Under the pieces are notes generated by a model. It had not been told where the DNA came from. It did no database searches and saw only the letters and a program-made list of their open reading frames with translations. A stretch of DNA of 64,000 nucleotides from assembly GCA_029237695.1 (NCBI GenBank), contig CM055275.1:4962160-5026159 (forward strand). Reading direction: 5' to 3'. The translations under genes were made by a program, and so were the position numbers. This stretch comes from Conchocele bisecta. Its lineage: Eukaryota; Mollusca; Bivalvia; Lucinida; Thyasiridae. Of this stretch, positions 34,798 to 44,629 are shown piece after piece; within the stretch, counting starts at the first letter, position 1; every line of letters begins with the position of its first letter.

Positions 34798-36066
34798 TCT
34801 GTAAAAGTAAAATTGAATTTGAAATATGGGCATATAATATACTCTTTAGATGCAAAACTTATCTGGAGCTCTGTTTAAATGTCAGGAAATAATTTGTAGC
34901 TGTGACTGGAGAAATGGGGCTTATGTGTTATGTAGCTGTGACTGGAGAAATGGGGCTTATGTGTTATGTAGCTGTGACTGGAGAAATGGGGCTTATGTGT
35001 TATGTAGCTGTGACTGGAGAAATGGGGCTTATGTGTTATGTAGCTGTGACTGGAGAAATGGGGCTTATGTGTTATGTAGCTGTGACTGGAGAAATGGGGC
35101 TTATGTGTTATGTAGCTGTGACTGGAGAAATGGGGCTTATGTGTTATGTAGCTGTGACTGGAGAAATGGGGCTTATGTGTTATGTAGCTGTGACTGGAGA
35201 AATGGGTCTTATGTGTTATGTAGCTGTGACTGGAGAAATGGGGCTTATGTGTTAGTAGCTGTGACTGGAGAAATGGGGCTTATGTGTTATGTAGCTGTGA
35301 CTGGAGAAATGGGGCTTATGTGTTATGTAGCTGTGACTGGAGAAATGGGGCTTATGGGATTTGTGACCAGAGTAGCTCCTGATCAAATAGCAAACTCAAG
35401 TAGCCTGATAACAATCTGCATTGCTTGTTAGAAGCATGACGTGAGCTTCATTGATGGTATGATGAACAGTGCAGATCCTGATCAAATAGCAAACTCAAGT
35501 AGCCCGATAACAATCTGCATTGCTTGTTACAAGCATGACGTGAGCTTCATTGATGGTATGATGAACAGTGCAGATCCTGATCAAAATAGCAAACTCAAGT
35601 AGCCTGATAACAATCTGCATTGCTTGTTAGAAGCATGACGTGAGCTTCATTGATGGTATGATGAACAGTGCAGATCCTGATCAAATAGCAAACTCAAGTA
35701 GCCTGATAACAATCTGCATTGCTTGTTAGAAGCATGACGTGAGCTTCATTGATGGTATGATGAACAGTGCAGATCCTGATCAAATAGCAAACTCAAGTAG
35801 CCTGATAACAATCTGCATTGCTTGTTAGAAGCATGACGTGAGCTTCATTGATGGTATGATGAACAGTGCAGATCCTGATCAGACTGTGCGGATGCACAGG
35901 CTGATCTGGATCTACACTGGTCACAAAACCCATAAGCCCCATGTTGCCAGTCACAGATACAAATTATTTCCTGAGATTTAAACAGTGCTCCAGATAAGTT
36001 TGGTATCTAAAGAGTATTATATGCCCATATTTCAAATTCAATGCGTATTTTACTTTTACAGATGTG
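34798..36066. mobile_element. Nested foldback: AGCTCCAGATAAG arms around a family G element with two expanded minisatellites
   Basis: The outer arms 34798-34925 and 35928-36066 are inverted (TAAAAGTAAAATTGAATTTG, GGGCATATAATA, TTATCTGGAGC, CAGGAAATAATTTGTA, GTGACTGGAGAAATGGGG). Between them lie 13 copies of a 36-bp unit (TAGCTGTGACTGGAGAAATG...; 34897-35365), a family G left terminus. Then come about five copies of a 99-bp unit (CAGATCCTGATCAAATAGCA...; 35373-35880) and the right terminus. The 193- and 117-codon frames over the 36-bp array are artefacts of a period divisible by three. Confidence 0.85.
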
Positions 36067-36149
36067 TTTTACAGAGTATGAGAATGTTGAGCTCGGGCAA
36101 CGCTGGTTACACACATAGTCAGGTAAATCTCATCAGCTGAGAGAAGTGG

Positions 36150-36735
36150 GTGGCAGGTGGGAGCATGCCATGGGTAATTTAACGATTGGGGTTCATCCTT
36201 ACCGGAATCCCGACTAGAGACCTGGTTTGGGCCCCCCCCCCCACCTCCTCACCCAAAGTCGAACCCGTTGGCCCGGCCTTAAATGACCTTAGCTGTTGAT
36301 AGGCCGTTAAACACCAGTCAATCCTCTTTGTGAGGTAGGTCATGCTAGTGACATAGATGTTGGTCATACGGGTGTCACACATGAGCCTTAGAACGGATGA
36401 TGATCCCGCATTTAACCTGCTACAATCGTGGCAAAATCCCAAAATCAGAATGGAATATTTACATCGAAAAAAATATATTCAGCCCTGAAATTAGAATAAC
36501 CTGACCTGGTGCCAGGTACATACCACACCAAAGTCATGGGGCCCTTTCCCCTAAAAGACATATGATTACGAATAATCGTAATACACACATAAGGGGAATA
36601 ACAAGATTCAACGGTCACACACAAGAACGCTAACGAAGTACGTGAGGGCCAAACCAGGTTTCCAGTCAGAATTCTGGTAAGGATGAACCCCGATCGTTAA
36701 ATTAACCATCACATGCTCCTACCTGCCACCCACCA
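36150..36735. repeat. Family S, two head-to-head partial copies
   Basis: 36150-36316 is an inverted 3'/5' fragment (TGGGAGCATGCCATGGGTAA ... AGCTGTTGATAGGCCGTTAA). It is joined through an unrelated 70-bp segment to a plus-oriented copy at about 36390-36735 (CATTTAACCTGCTACAATCG ... CATGCTCCTACCTGCCACCC). Confidence 0.75.
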
Positions 36736-36847
36736 ATTACAATTAAACAGGCTGTGTTATAAGCCCAGGCTCTGTTTTCGACAACTGGCCGATTTTGAGT
36801 AGAAATCGAACATGTGCTCAGAAAGTTCTATAACCTCGGACACATAC

Positions 36848-36875
36848 CTTCCTCTTCTTGGTTCGGTAGGTGTTG
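36848..36875 (-). CDS. Tentative small Prp3 exon
   Basis: On minus, CTGCCGCGCCCTTAG (a pyrimidine-rich acceptor) is followed by 28 bases encoding NTYRTKKRK up to the donor AAG|GTATGTG in phase 0. That phase fits the next exon (EERDDG...). Human Prp3 has a basic stretch after the PWI domain. It does not join in phase directly to the 37230-37377 exon, so one more exon encoding the rest of the PWI domain would be needed. None was identified. Confidence 0.35.
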
Positions 36876-37229
36876 CTAAGGGCGCGGCAGTCATCTCACA
36901 TTGAACACACTTGAGGTTTATCAAATACACTTTGAAGCCAACCATTAAAATTACATGTTGGTACCCTGGTGCTTGCTTGTAATCACTGTCAAATAAAGTT
37001 TAACCCTTAGAATGTGAGAAACAAAAATTATTGTCTGCTGTTGTTTTATATTTTGTCTTCTTTCTCAATTAAAACATGGTTTGACAGCATTTTAGAATAA
37101 TTTTCAGTAGAAATGATTCGTAAGTGCTGTCAAATCATGCATTTTATGAGCAAAATGGAAAATAAACAGCAGACAACAACAAATAATTCTGACAGCATTA
37201 TAAGGATTAATTTTCATATACATACATAC

Positions 37230-37377
37230 CTGACGTTTTCTGTTCATCGTAGCCCTTGTCTATACAGTTGAGGGCGGCGGTGACGAGAGAAGGTTCACTG
37301 AAGCCGAGGAACTTGAAGACGGCCTTGTTTAGCAGAACCTTCAAATCGTCCCACTCCCGGTCGGTCAGCGACATCAT
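37230..37377 (-). CDS. Prp3 first coding exon (PWI domain start)
   Basis: The frame starts MMSLTDREWDDLKVLLNKAV and continues FKFLGFSEPSLVTAALNCID and KGYDEQKTS, ending at donor CAG|GTATGT (37229). Human PRPF3 starts '[37 protein letters not shown]', a PWI fold that binds nucleic acid. Two ATGs at 37377 and 37374 are possible starts. The open frame extends upstream to 37431, but similarity begins at the second methionine. The exon ends with one base of a codon. Prp3 acts in the nucleus in the spliceosomal U4/U6 di-snRNP. Confidence 0.88.
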
Positions 37378-37893
37378 GGCCGCGTGCTCACCTGGTACGC
37401 TGTACTGGTGTGTATACTCGCCGCGTGTCACCCGTATCTTTTGGTAGACTGGCAGCTATTAGCCTCTGAAATTCAAGAGTCAAACTGGGCAATCACGACT
37501 AAATTATAAGTGTCACATACATTACGTGACGGATTCGGGTCATGAACTCCATTTCATTGGTCTTGCATAATATTTTACAAATGGCAATTTGAAAAAGGTG
37601 GAAAGGAGTCATGAACTGGTATCTACAGGCATTAAATATAATAATGTATATATCTATTGGTACAAAAAGTGCCCCAAACAGGTTTGGACGGGTGATCAAT
37701 TTGTTTCTGTTACAACTGGAATCCCATAGAAACCAGTCTCTAATAGTAACTAGAAATGTGGCACACGGATGCCCCTGTCGAATGTCTGTTCAAACCCCAG
37801 TGATCTTGAACATTTTGCCGACAATACATTTTTATATGTCTTCTTCCCAATGAACTTCTAAGTATTGTAGAGCTTGAATTTATAGTACCGTAC

Positions 37894-38245
37894 AGAGCTC
37901 CAGATAAGCTGCGTATTTGCGTAAATACCCAATTAAAATTGCCAAAAACCCAATTGAAATCAGAAGTAGCGAGCATCAAAAAGCAATAACAAATTTGTCG
38001 TACCTTTATCATGCTTCAGAAAACAATAAACAGACCACAAATGTAGCATATTTTTCTTATTTCCATAAAAGCACATCTTGGTCATGTTTTCATTTCGAAG
38101 CAAACTATTCAATAATTGCGGTCTGTTGATGTGTGAACAGTAGTGTGATTTTATTTTACCCAATTAAAATATTGAAATACCCAATTGCTTCAGATATGAT
38201 GGAGTGAAAATACTCAATTACTAATTACTTATCTGGAGCAATGTG
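37894..38245. mobile_element. AGCTCCAGATAAG MITE, subfamily 1, copy 1
   Basis: The left end is CAGAGCTCCAGATAAGCTGC and the right end ACTTATCTGGAGC. Inside are AAATACCCAATTAAAATTGC, AAACAATAAACAGACCACAA and TGTGATTTTATTTTACCCAA. Other copies are at 40640-41012 and 46633-47048 (inverted relative to this one) and 63175-63566. The CAG(A/T)G terminus is hAT-like. Confidence 0.8.
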
Positions 38246-38315
38246 TAATTTGTAATTTTGGCTTGAATCTGTGACATACATTTTATCACTGGTGCGCCAG
38301 TGTCCTGATGAAATG

Positions 38316-39055
38316 CCACTTAGAGCAATCGCATATAACCCATTTTTCATCTAGTAACCGGCGCAAGTTACTTAGAGCAATCGCATATAACCCATTTTTC
38401 ATCTAGTAACCGGCACAAGTTACTTAGAGCAATCGCATATAACCCATTTTTCATCTAGTAACCGCGCAAGTTACTTAGAGCAATCGCATATAACCCATTT
38501 TTTCATCTAGTAACCGGCGCAAGTTACTTAGAGCAATCGCATATAACCCATTTTTCATCTAGTAACCGGCGCAAGTTACTTAGAGCAATCGCATATAACC
38601 CATTTTTCATCTAGTAACCGGCGCAAGTTACTTAGAGCAATCGCATTATAACCCATTTTTCATCTAGTAACCGCGCAAGTTACTTAGAGCAATCGCATAT
38701 AACCATTTTTCATCTAGTAACCGGCGCAAGTTTACTTAGAGCAATCGCATATAACCCATTTTTTTCATCTAGTAACCGGCGCAAGTTACTTAGAGCAATC
38801 GCATATAACCCATTTTTCATCTAGTAACCGGCGCAAGTTACTTAGAGCAATCGCATATAACCCATTTTTCATCTAGTAACCGGCGCAAGTTACTTAGAGC
38901 AATCGCATATAACCCATTTTTCATCTAGTAACCGGCGCAAGTTACTTAGAGCAATCGCATATAACCCATTTTTCATCTAGTAACCGGCGCAAGTTACTTA
39001 GAGCAATCGCATATAACCCATTTTTCATCTAGTAACCGGCGCAAGTTACTTGCGC
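38316..39055. repeat. 52-bp minisatellite, about 14 copies
   Basis: The unit is TTACTTAGAGCAATCGCATA ... CATCTAGTAACCGGCGCAAG. Copies differ mainly by single-base gains or losses in the T run and GGCGC, which looks like consensus noise. There are no variable spacers, so it is not CRISPR-like. Confidence 0.95.
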
Positions 39056-39105
39056 CGATTACTAGAACAAACTAGCGCCGGTTACCAGATGAAAATGTGT
39101 TTATG
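39040..39105. repeat. Inverted tail of the 52-bp array
   Basis: Right after the array, AAGTTACTTGCGCCGATTAC and then AGCGCCGGTTACCAGATGAA are reverse-complement fragments of the unit. The array therefore ends in a palindromic junction. Confidence 0.75.
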
Positions 39106-39128
39106 CAGTATCTTCTGCAAGTAGCTGA

Positions 39129-39720
39129 ATGGGAATTTGTCAGGAATCAGGCGCCTACTTTGATGTGAAACATTTTACACCAGTGTGGAGTGCAGCTCCA
39201 GTGGTTATGTGTCTGCTAGAATCAGGCGCCTACTTGGATGTGAAACATTTTACACCAGTGTGGAGTGCAGCTCCAGTGGTTATGTGTCTGCTAGAATCAG
39301 GCGCCTACTTGGATGTGAAACATTTTACACCAGTGTGGAGTGCAGCTCCAGTGGTTATGTGTCTGCTAGAATCAGGCGCCTACTTTGATGTGAAACATTT
39401 TACACCAGTGTGGAGTGCAGCACCAGTGGTTATGTGTCCGCTAGAATCAGGCGCCTACTTTGATGTGCAACATTTTACACCAGTGTGGAGTGCAGCTCCA
39501 GTGGTTATGTGTCCGCTAGAATCAGGCGCCTACTTTGATGTGAAACATTTTACACCAGTGTGGAGTGCAGCTCCAGTGGTTATGTGTCTGCTAGAATGAG
39601 GCGCCTACTTTGATGTGAAACAGTTTACACCAGTGTGGAGTGCAGCTCCAGTGTGGAGTGCAGCACCAGTGTGGAGTGCAGCTCCAGTGGTTATGTGTCC
39701 GCTAGAATCGGTGGCAAAAC
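39129..39720. repeat. 75-bp minisatellite x about 6.5 with a 156-codon open frame
   Basis: The unit GAATCAGGCGCCTACTTTGA ... TATGTGTCTGCTA translates as a 25-residue repeat, ESGAYFDVKHFTPVWSAAPV-VMCLL. The frame starts at ATG 39129 and stays open to 39599 because the period is a multiple of three. Differences between units are few (F/L, K/Q, L/P). There is no splice, promoter or homology support, so I list it as a repeat. Confidence 0.85.
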
Positions 39721-39721
39721 A

Positions 39722-40195
39722 GAACATGTAATGTAGTCTAGATTTGATTGATTTATAGGTGTTTAACGGCCTATCAACAGAACATGTAATGTAGTCTAGA
39801 TTTGATTGATTTATAGGTGTTTACCGGCCTATCAACAGAACATGTAATGTAGTCTAGATTTGATTGATTTATAGTGTTTTACCCGGCCTATCAACAGAAA
39901 ACATGTAATGTAGTCTAGATTTGATTGATTTATTAGGTGTTTAAACGGGCCTATCAAACAGAACATGTAATGTAGTCCTAGATTTGATTTGATGTATAGG
40001 TGTTTAACGGCCTATCAACAGCTACGGTCATTTAAAGCCGGGCCAACGTGTTCGATCCTGCATGTAACCTGCTACATTGGGGATAAAATCCCAAAATCAG
40101 AACGGAATATTTACATTGAAGTAAATGTATATTCAGCCCTGAAATTAGAACAACCAGACCTGGTGCCAGGTCCATACCACACCAAAGTCACTTGA
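39722..40195 (+). repeat. Family S copy with five-fold repeated head
   Basis: A 59-bp unit, GAACATGTAATGTAGTCTAG ... GGCCTATCAACA, occurs five times, each with part of the family S 5' end. One family S copy then continues from about 39995 to 40195 and stops after CACACCAAAGTCACTTGACC. Later units accumulate doubled bases (TTTAAACGGGCC). Confidence 0.85.
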
Positions 40196-40274
40196 CCAAA
40201 TTTTAGGTTTATTACGGTCGTTTGTGAGATATGGGAATTTGACAGTTGACATTTATTTTGCCTGCCTTGTTTAC

Positions 40275-40376
40275 CTCTTGTAGATGGCAGATCTTTAGTT
40301 GGGGTTTCTCCATGGTGAACCCGGCCTGTGAGAAGTTTGAGCCGTCCAGGTAGATGTGCTTGTTGTATAGCAGCTC
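40275..40376 (-). CDS. Epimerase/dehydratase (extended SDR), C-terminal exon B
   Basis: It is flanked by an acceptor TTCTGCCTACAG and a donor GAG|GTAAAC, and is exactly 34 codons in phase 0. It reads ELLYNKHIYLDGSNFSQAGF, then TMEKPQLKICHLQE. It continues exon A directly, giving PLTPCIDQ-ELLYNKHIYLDGS. I know this pattern from the C-terminal substrate-binding region of an uncharacterised NAD(P)-dependent epimerase/dehydratase family in animals and protists. The last exon (a short C-terminal helix) should lie further left but was not recognised among the repeats. Confidence 0.78.
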
Positions 40377-40477
40377 CTGTAGGCAGAAAATATTGTGCAT
40401 CCAGTCGAAAAGAAAATTTGTACATAAATTGATCATACACGTTTTTGTAATGCTATGAACAGAATGGGCCTACATAC

Positions 40478-40591
40478 CTGGTCTATACACGGAGTGAGCG
40501 GTGTCGTGTGGAGGCCGTCTCGCGTACACGCGTCCGCCCAAGGGCCCATGTGTTTGTCGTTAATGCTTTCTACTACGCGAGACATGTTTAC
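40478..40591 (-). CDS. Epimerase/dehydratase (extended SDR), C-terminal exon A
   Basis: The acceptor CCACTTTTCAG and donor CAG|GTATGT enclose exactly 38 codons: VNMSRVVESINDKHMGPWAD, then ACTRDGLHTTPLTPCIDQ. The sequence matches the 'VxxINDKHMxPW...TPLTPxxDQELL' block of the epimerase family. Codons are GC-richer than the surrounding repeats, and splice sites are canonical. Degraded copies of the first half of this exon are repeated at 42.26-42.80 kb. The protein is predicted to be cytosolic; its substrate is unknown. Confidence 0.8.
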
Positions 40592-40639
40592 CTGAAAAGT
40601 GGGATTTGTTTTATAATCATAGTACGATACCTACAAGCA

Positions 40640-41012
40640 GGGCTCCAGATAAGGCATCAGTAATTGAGTATTGTCACTCCATCATTTCTGAAGCAATTGG
40701 CTATTTCAAAAGTTTAATTGTGTAAAACAGAATCACACTACTATTTACACATCAGCAGACCGCACATTGAATAGTTTGCTTCTAAATAAAAACACATCTT
40801 GGTATTTCATTAGAATTGTCTCCTTGTGTTTTCATGGTAAAATAAGAAAATATGCTATATTTGTGGTCTGTTTATTGTTTTCTGTAGCATGATAAAGATA
40901 CCACAAATTTGTCATTGCTTTTTGATACTCACTACTTCGGATTTCAATTGGGATTTTGGCAATTTTAAGTGGGTATTTACGCAAATGCGCAGCTAATCTG
41001 GAGCTCTGTACA
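40640..41012. mobile_element. AGCTCCAGATAAG MITE, subfamily 1, copy 2
   Basis: It runs from GGGCTCCAGATAAGGCATCA to CAGCTAATCTGGAGCTCTG, in inverse orientation to copy 1. It sits about 50 bp upstream of exon A on the minus strand. Confidence 0.8.
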
Positions 41013-41029
41013 ATAGTTATGATTATATA

Positions 41030-41840
41030 ATCTAGATAGACTGTCATACATACATTCCAACATAAACGGTATAATTGATTATATAATCAGATTAGACTGT
41101 CATACATACATCCAACATTAAAGGTGGTATGATAGATATCATATAGACTGGTCATACATACATCCAACATTAAAGGTTATGATTATATAATGCTGCATAG
41201 CCACTGTCATCACTCCACATCCAACATAAAAGGTATTGATGATTATTATCAGATAGACTGTCATACATACATCCAACATTAAAGGTATCATACATTACAG
41301 TCCAACATTAAAGGTATGATTATTATAATCAGATAGACTGTCATACATAACATCCATTAGTTAAAATGGTATGATTATATAATCAGATAGACTGTCATAC
41401 ATACATCCAATTCATTAAAGTATGTGGATTATATAATCAGATAGACTGTCTATATCATCCACTACCAACATTAAAGGTATGATTATATAATCAGATAGAC
41501 TGTCATACATACATACAACATTTAGTTATGTATATAAATCAGATAGACTGTCATATCATCCAACATTAAAGGATATTATATAATCAGATCAGGACTGTCT
41601 ACATTACATCCAAATTGGAAATTTATGATATATATCCAAGGATGACTGTCATACATACATCCAACATTAAAGTATGATTATATAATATAGACGCATTACA
41701 TCCAACATTAAAGGTATGATTATATCTGATACTGTCATACATACATCCAACATTAAAGTTATGCAGTTAGGGACATACTGTCTACAGGTACATCAACATA
41801 GTATGTCTATAGGCAGATAGACATACATACATCCAACATT
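41030..41840. repeat. About 50-bp degraded satellite
   Basis: The unit TATGATTATATAATCAGATA GACTGTCATACATACATCCAACATTAAAGG is repeated about 15 times with many single-base losses and gains. CATCCAACATTA continues into the exon-A-derived repeats at 42.4-42.8 kb, so both arrays come from one local sequence. Confidence 0.85.
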
Positions 41841-41842
41841 AA

Positions 41843-42259
41843 AGGCGTAGCACAAAATGTTCTTTATCGAGACACATCTGAGCCTTTTCTAGCAAAATAA
41901 ACATTCATTCTCCATTACCCCACGTATTGATTTGCATTATTTTACATTTTATATCAGAAGTAAATTTCCACACTGTTATCAGGGGCGATAACTGTGTTTC
42001 CTTAAAATGTTAACGGACATTACTATTTATTCTTGTATTTATTTTTCGATGTGCAATATTATACTGAATTTATTACATTATCACAGCCATAAATTCAGTA
42101 TAATATGATTATACTTATATCACTATCAGTAAAATAAATATTACTAAATGATTAGGTATATCTGTATAGCGGGCACTCGTAATTTTCAGAACTGGTGGAA
42201 TAGCGACACAATTATACACTTATTTAATTTATACAAAGAACATTTGTGGGCATGTACCT
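41843..42259. mobile_element. MITE with TTAA target duplication, copy 1
   Basis: TTAA at 41839-41842 and 42260-42263 flank an element starting AGGCGTAGCACAAAATGTTC and ending GAACATTTGTGGGCATGTACCT (inverted). A better preserved copy is at 60430-60996. The TTAA target is typical of piggyBac-type and Kolobok-type elements. No transposase is present. Confidence 0.75.
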
Positions 42260-42800
42260 TTAACATGTGCTCGTCGTTAAGGCTTTCTATCATGCGAGAT
42301 ACTTTCCCTGGAATGTGTTATCTTATAATCATGGTATACCTGCACGAAGTAATTTTATAATCATGCAAACTATCATAGCTACATCCAACATTAACATGCG
42401 TTTCCTGTTAAGGCCTTCTACCACGCGAGACGTGTTTACCCGAAATGTGTGATCTTATAATCATGGTATACCTGGTATAACTGCAAGGTGTGATTTTATA
42501 ATCACGTAGACTTAATAGATACATCTACATTAACATGTTTTCTCACCAAGTGAGACAGGGTAACATGAAAGATATTATATTTACAATCATGTTAATTATC
42601 ATCAACACCATCCAACATTAGTATGTGCTTGTCGTTAATGCTAGGATCATGTTAATTATCATCAACACCATCCAACATTAGTATGTGCTTGTCGTTAATG
42701 CTAGGATCATGTTAATTATCATCGACACCATCCAACATTAGTATGTGCTTGTCGTTAATGCTAGGATCATGTTAATTATCATCGACACCATCCAACATTA
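42260..42800 (-). repeat. Degraded tandem copies of epimerase exon A and its flank
   Basis: CATGTGCTCGTCGTTAAGGC TTTCTATCATGCGAGATA at 42268 matches exon A on minus (S-R-M-I-E-S-L-N-D-E-H-M) with a 1-bp deletion. Further copies are at about 42396 and 42534. From about 42600 a 60-bp unit, ATCATGTTAATTATCATC(A/G)A ... TGCTTGTCGTTAATGCTAGG, is repeated about 3.5 times. It keeps only ATTAACGACAAGCACAT of the exon. These copies are not usable exons. Confidence 0.8.
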
Positions 42801-42870
42801 CATCCTTAAATTACCCATCACATGCTCCCAACCATCCACTACAGCATACGAAAGAAGACGAGATACTTAC

Positions 42871-42919
42871 GCGAGCTATACTTGAGAAGAGAGATCCTAC
42901 AAACTGATATGCCCCTGTG
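42871..42919 (-). CDS. Epimerase/dehydratase (extended SDR), short exon D
   Basis: On minus, the acceptor TTTCTTGTGTTGTAG is followed by TGAYQFVGSLFSSIAR up to the donor CGC|GTAAGT. The 49-base exon starts with one codon-completing base and ends in phase 0, exactly matching exon A (VNMSRVV). The family has 'F.GxLxSxxARxNM' at this point. A short exon between this and exon C is required by phase but was not identified. Confidence 0.65.
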
Positions 42920-42959
42920 CTACAACACAAGAAATATCATTTACATAAAGCATATCAAT

Positions 42960-43316
42960 ATCAGAGCTCCAGATAAGGTGCGTATTGGCGTACTTTACGC
43001 AATTATGTTAGCTGAATACGCATTGATTATCAAAAGTGAGAGTACAAAATATGCAGAGCAATGTGAAAATACGCATTGATTTTCAAATCGAGTAGTGAAA
43101 ATACTGTCATAAAGTTGAAAATTCACTTAGTTGAGCTGCAAAAAGCAAACAGTGATTGCGTTTTGAAGCTCAACTAAGTGAATGTTTAAATTTGTTATAT
43201 TTCTTTATCATTTGTTCCCTATTTAGTAATGAAAAAAAATCAATAATCCATGTGATGATTTTGAAATCAGGGGGTATAGTACGCTTTAGACACAAAGCTT
43301 ATATGGAGCTCTGAAT
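42960..43316. mobile_element. AGCTCCAGATAAG MITE, subfamily 2
   Basis: CAGAGCTCCAGATAAGGTGC at the left; AAGCTTATATGGAGCTCTG at the right. Inside, AAAATACGCATTGATTTTCAAA is shared with 34640-34700. It is intronic in the minus-strand epimerase segment. Confidence 0.75.
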
Positions 43317-43489
43317 ATGCTATCAATATTACTCGAGGCGATCGCTGGGGAATGTCTCACCCACGAAATGAGGCGATAGCCGTCAAAGTCAGAAAGAAAG
43401 CTATTGCTGAAGTTTGGTAATGATCCGACTAACGGATCAAAAGATATGGGAAATTTGGCTACGTCCAAAATTTATGTCCCACAAAGGTT

Positions 43490-43685
43490 AATAACACCAA
43501 GGTGAAGGTCAAGGTCACCCGAATGACACTGGATGGATAGCTATCAAAGTGAGGAAGCTATAGATGAAGCTTGGTAATAATCCGACTAGCGTTAGTCAGA
43601 TCAATGCCAAAGTATTGGTGATAGCTATCCATCCAGTGTCATTCCGGTGACCTTGACCCTTACCTTGACTTTTGTGTCAATCATT
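43490..43685. repeat. Inverted repeat carrying AAGGTCAAGGTCACC
   Basis: AAGGTCAAGGTCACCCGAATG ACACTGGATGGATAGCTATC at the left is inverted at 43618-43682 (GATAGCTATCCATCCAGTGT, CCGGTGACCTTGACC). It is a dispersed foldback with AGGTCA half-sites in each arm. Confidence 0.75.
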
Positions 43686-43770
43686 TTTGAGGTACGTCCA
43701 ATTGCTGAATATATTGGAGAAATGGGTTTTATGACCATGACCCGACATGCTTCTGACAAGAAATACAGGG

Positions 43771-43998
43771 GGCCGTTTCACTAAACTGTGTATGATTAAA
43801 ATGTTTGTTAGTGCAAATTTAGGATCATCTGGAAATTTCAATTTATGGATTTACATGTATTGAGCATATGCTGTATGCTCAATAAATGTAAGTCCAATAA
43901 TGTTTTCAAGAAAACTGTGTTAATGTGGAATTTACAGACTATCATAATTTTACACTTACAAACATTTTAGTCCTACGAAGTTTAATGAAACGGGCCGC
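43771..43998. mobile_element. GGCCGTTTCA MITE
   Basis: GGGGCCGTTTCACTAAACTG at the left and GAAGTTTAATGAAACGGGCC at the right are inverted. A small palindrome, GAGCATATGCTGTATGCTC, is in the middle. It ends 46 bp from the donor of epimerase exon C. Confidence 0.75.
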
Positions 43999-44043
43999 AG
44001 ATCGCTGTCAGGTTACAGAAGTGTGCTGTTTGATCCGACTTAC

Positions 44044-44136
44044 TCGTTTGCTCATTGTCTACACAGTTGTAGACGTGTCCCGGTCTGCCATTGTGACACA
44101 GGAACCAGACAGCGCGACACACATCGTCCACGTGTA
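44044..44136 (-). CDS. Epimerase/dehydratase (extended SDR), exon C
   Basis: On minus the exon reads (V)HVDDVCRAVWFLCHNGRPGH, then VYNCVDNEQT, ending at donor CGA|GTAAGT. 'VHVxDVCRAxWxLCxxGxxGxxYN' is a conserved stretch after the Rossmann core of the epimerase family. The acceptor ...AACAAACAAACAG comes directly from the poly-(GTTT) head of a family S element inserted at 44140, so the original intron end has been replaced. The exon ends with one base of a codon. Confidence 0.78.
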
Positions 44137-44137
44137 C

Positions 44138-44540
44138 TGTTTGTTTGTTTGTTTATTACTGTTTAAAGGCCTATCAACAGCTAAGGTCATGTATTGCCGG
44201 GCAAACGGGTTCGATCCAATTTTAACCTGCTGCATTGGGGGGAAAATCCCAAAATCAGAACGGAATATTTACATCGAGAACAAATATATTCAGCTTTGAA
44301 ATTAGAATATCCTGACCTGGTGCCAGGTCCATACCATACCAAGTCACTTGGCCCCTTCCCCTAAAATAGGATTGCGAACATCGTAATACTCACATAAGGG
44401 GTATAACCAGATTCAACTGTCACATACAAAATGCCAAAGACGTATGTGAGGGCCAAACCAGGTCTCCAGTCGGGATTCCGGTAAAGGAGAACCGATCGTT
44501 AAATTACCCATCGCATGCTCCCACCTGCCACCCACCGTAT
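44138..44540 (+). repeat. Family S element, copy at the exon C border
   Basis: It is a full-length copy from TGTTTGTTTGTTTATTACTG to CATGCTCCCACCTGCCACCC. GGTTCGATCC is at 44208-44217. Its head touches the first base of exon C on the minus strand and supplies the AG acceptor. Confidence 0.85.
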
Positions 44541-44629
44541 CTGAGGGAGTACAAATCAGCATTGACAATTGACATTTCAGCATTAGAAAATTGCAGCTGA
44601 AAGTATGTGGTCTTATCTGGAGCTCTATA

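Noticed and set aside
34850..35431. 193-codon repeat protein
   Set aside because: It is the translation of a 36-bp minisatellite; the period is a multiple of three so every frame without a stop stays open.
38316..39055. CRISPR-like regular array
   Set aside because: The units are contiguous 52-bp repeats without unique spacers, in an animal genome.
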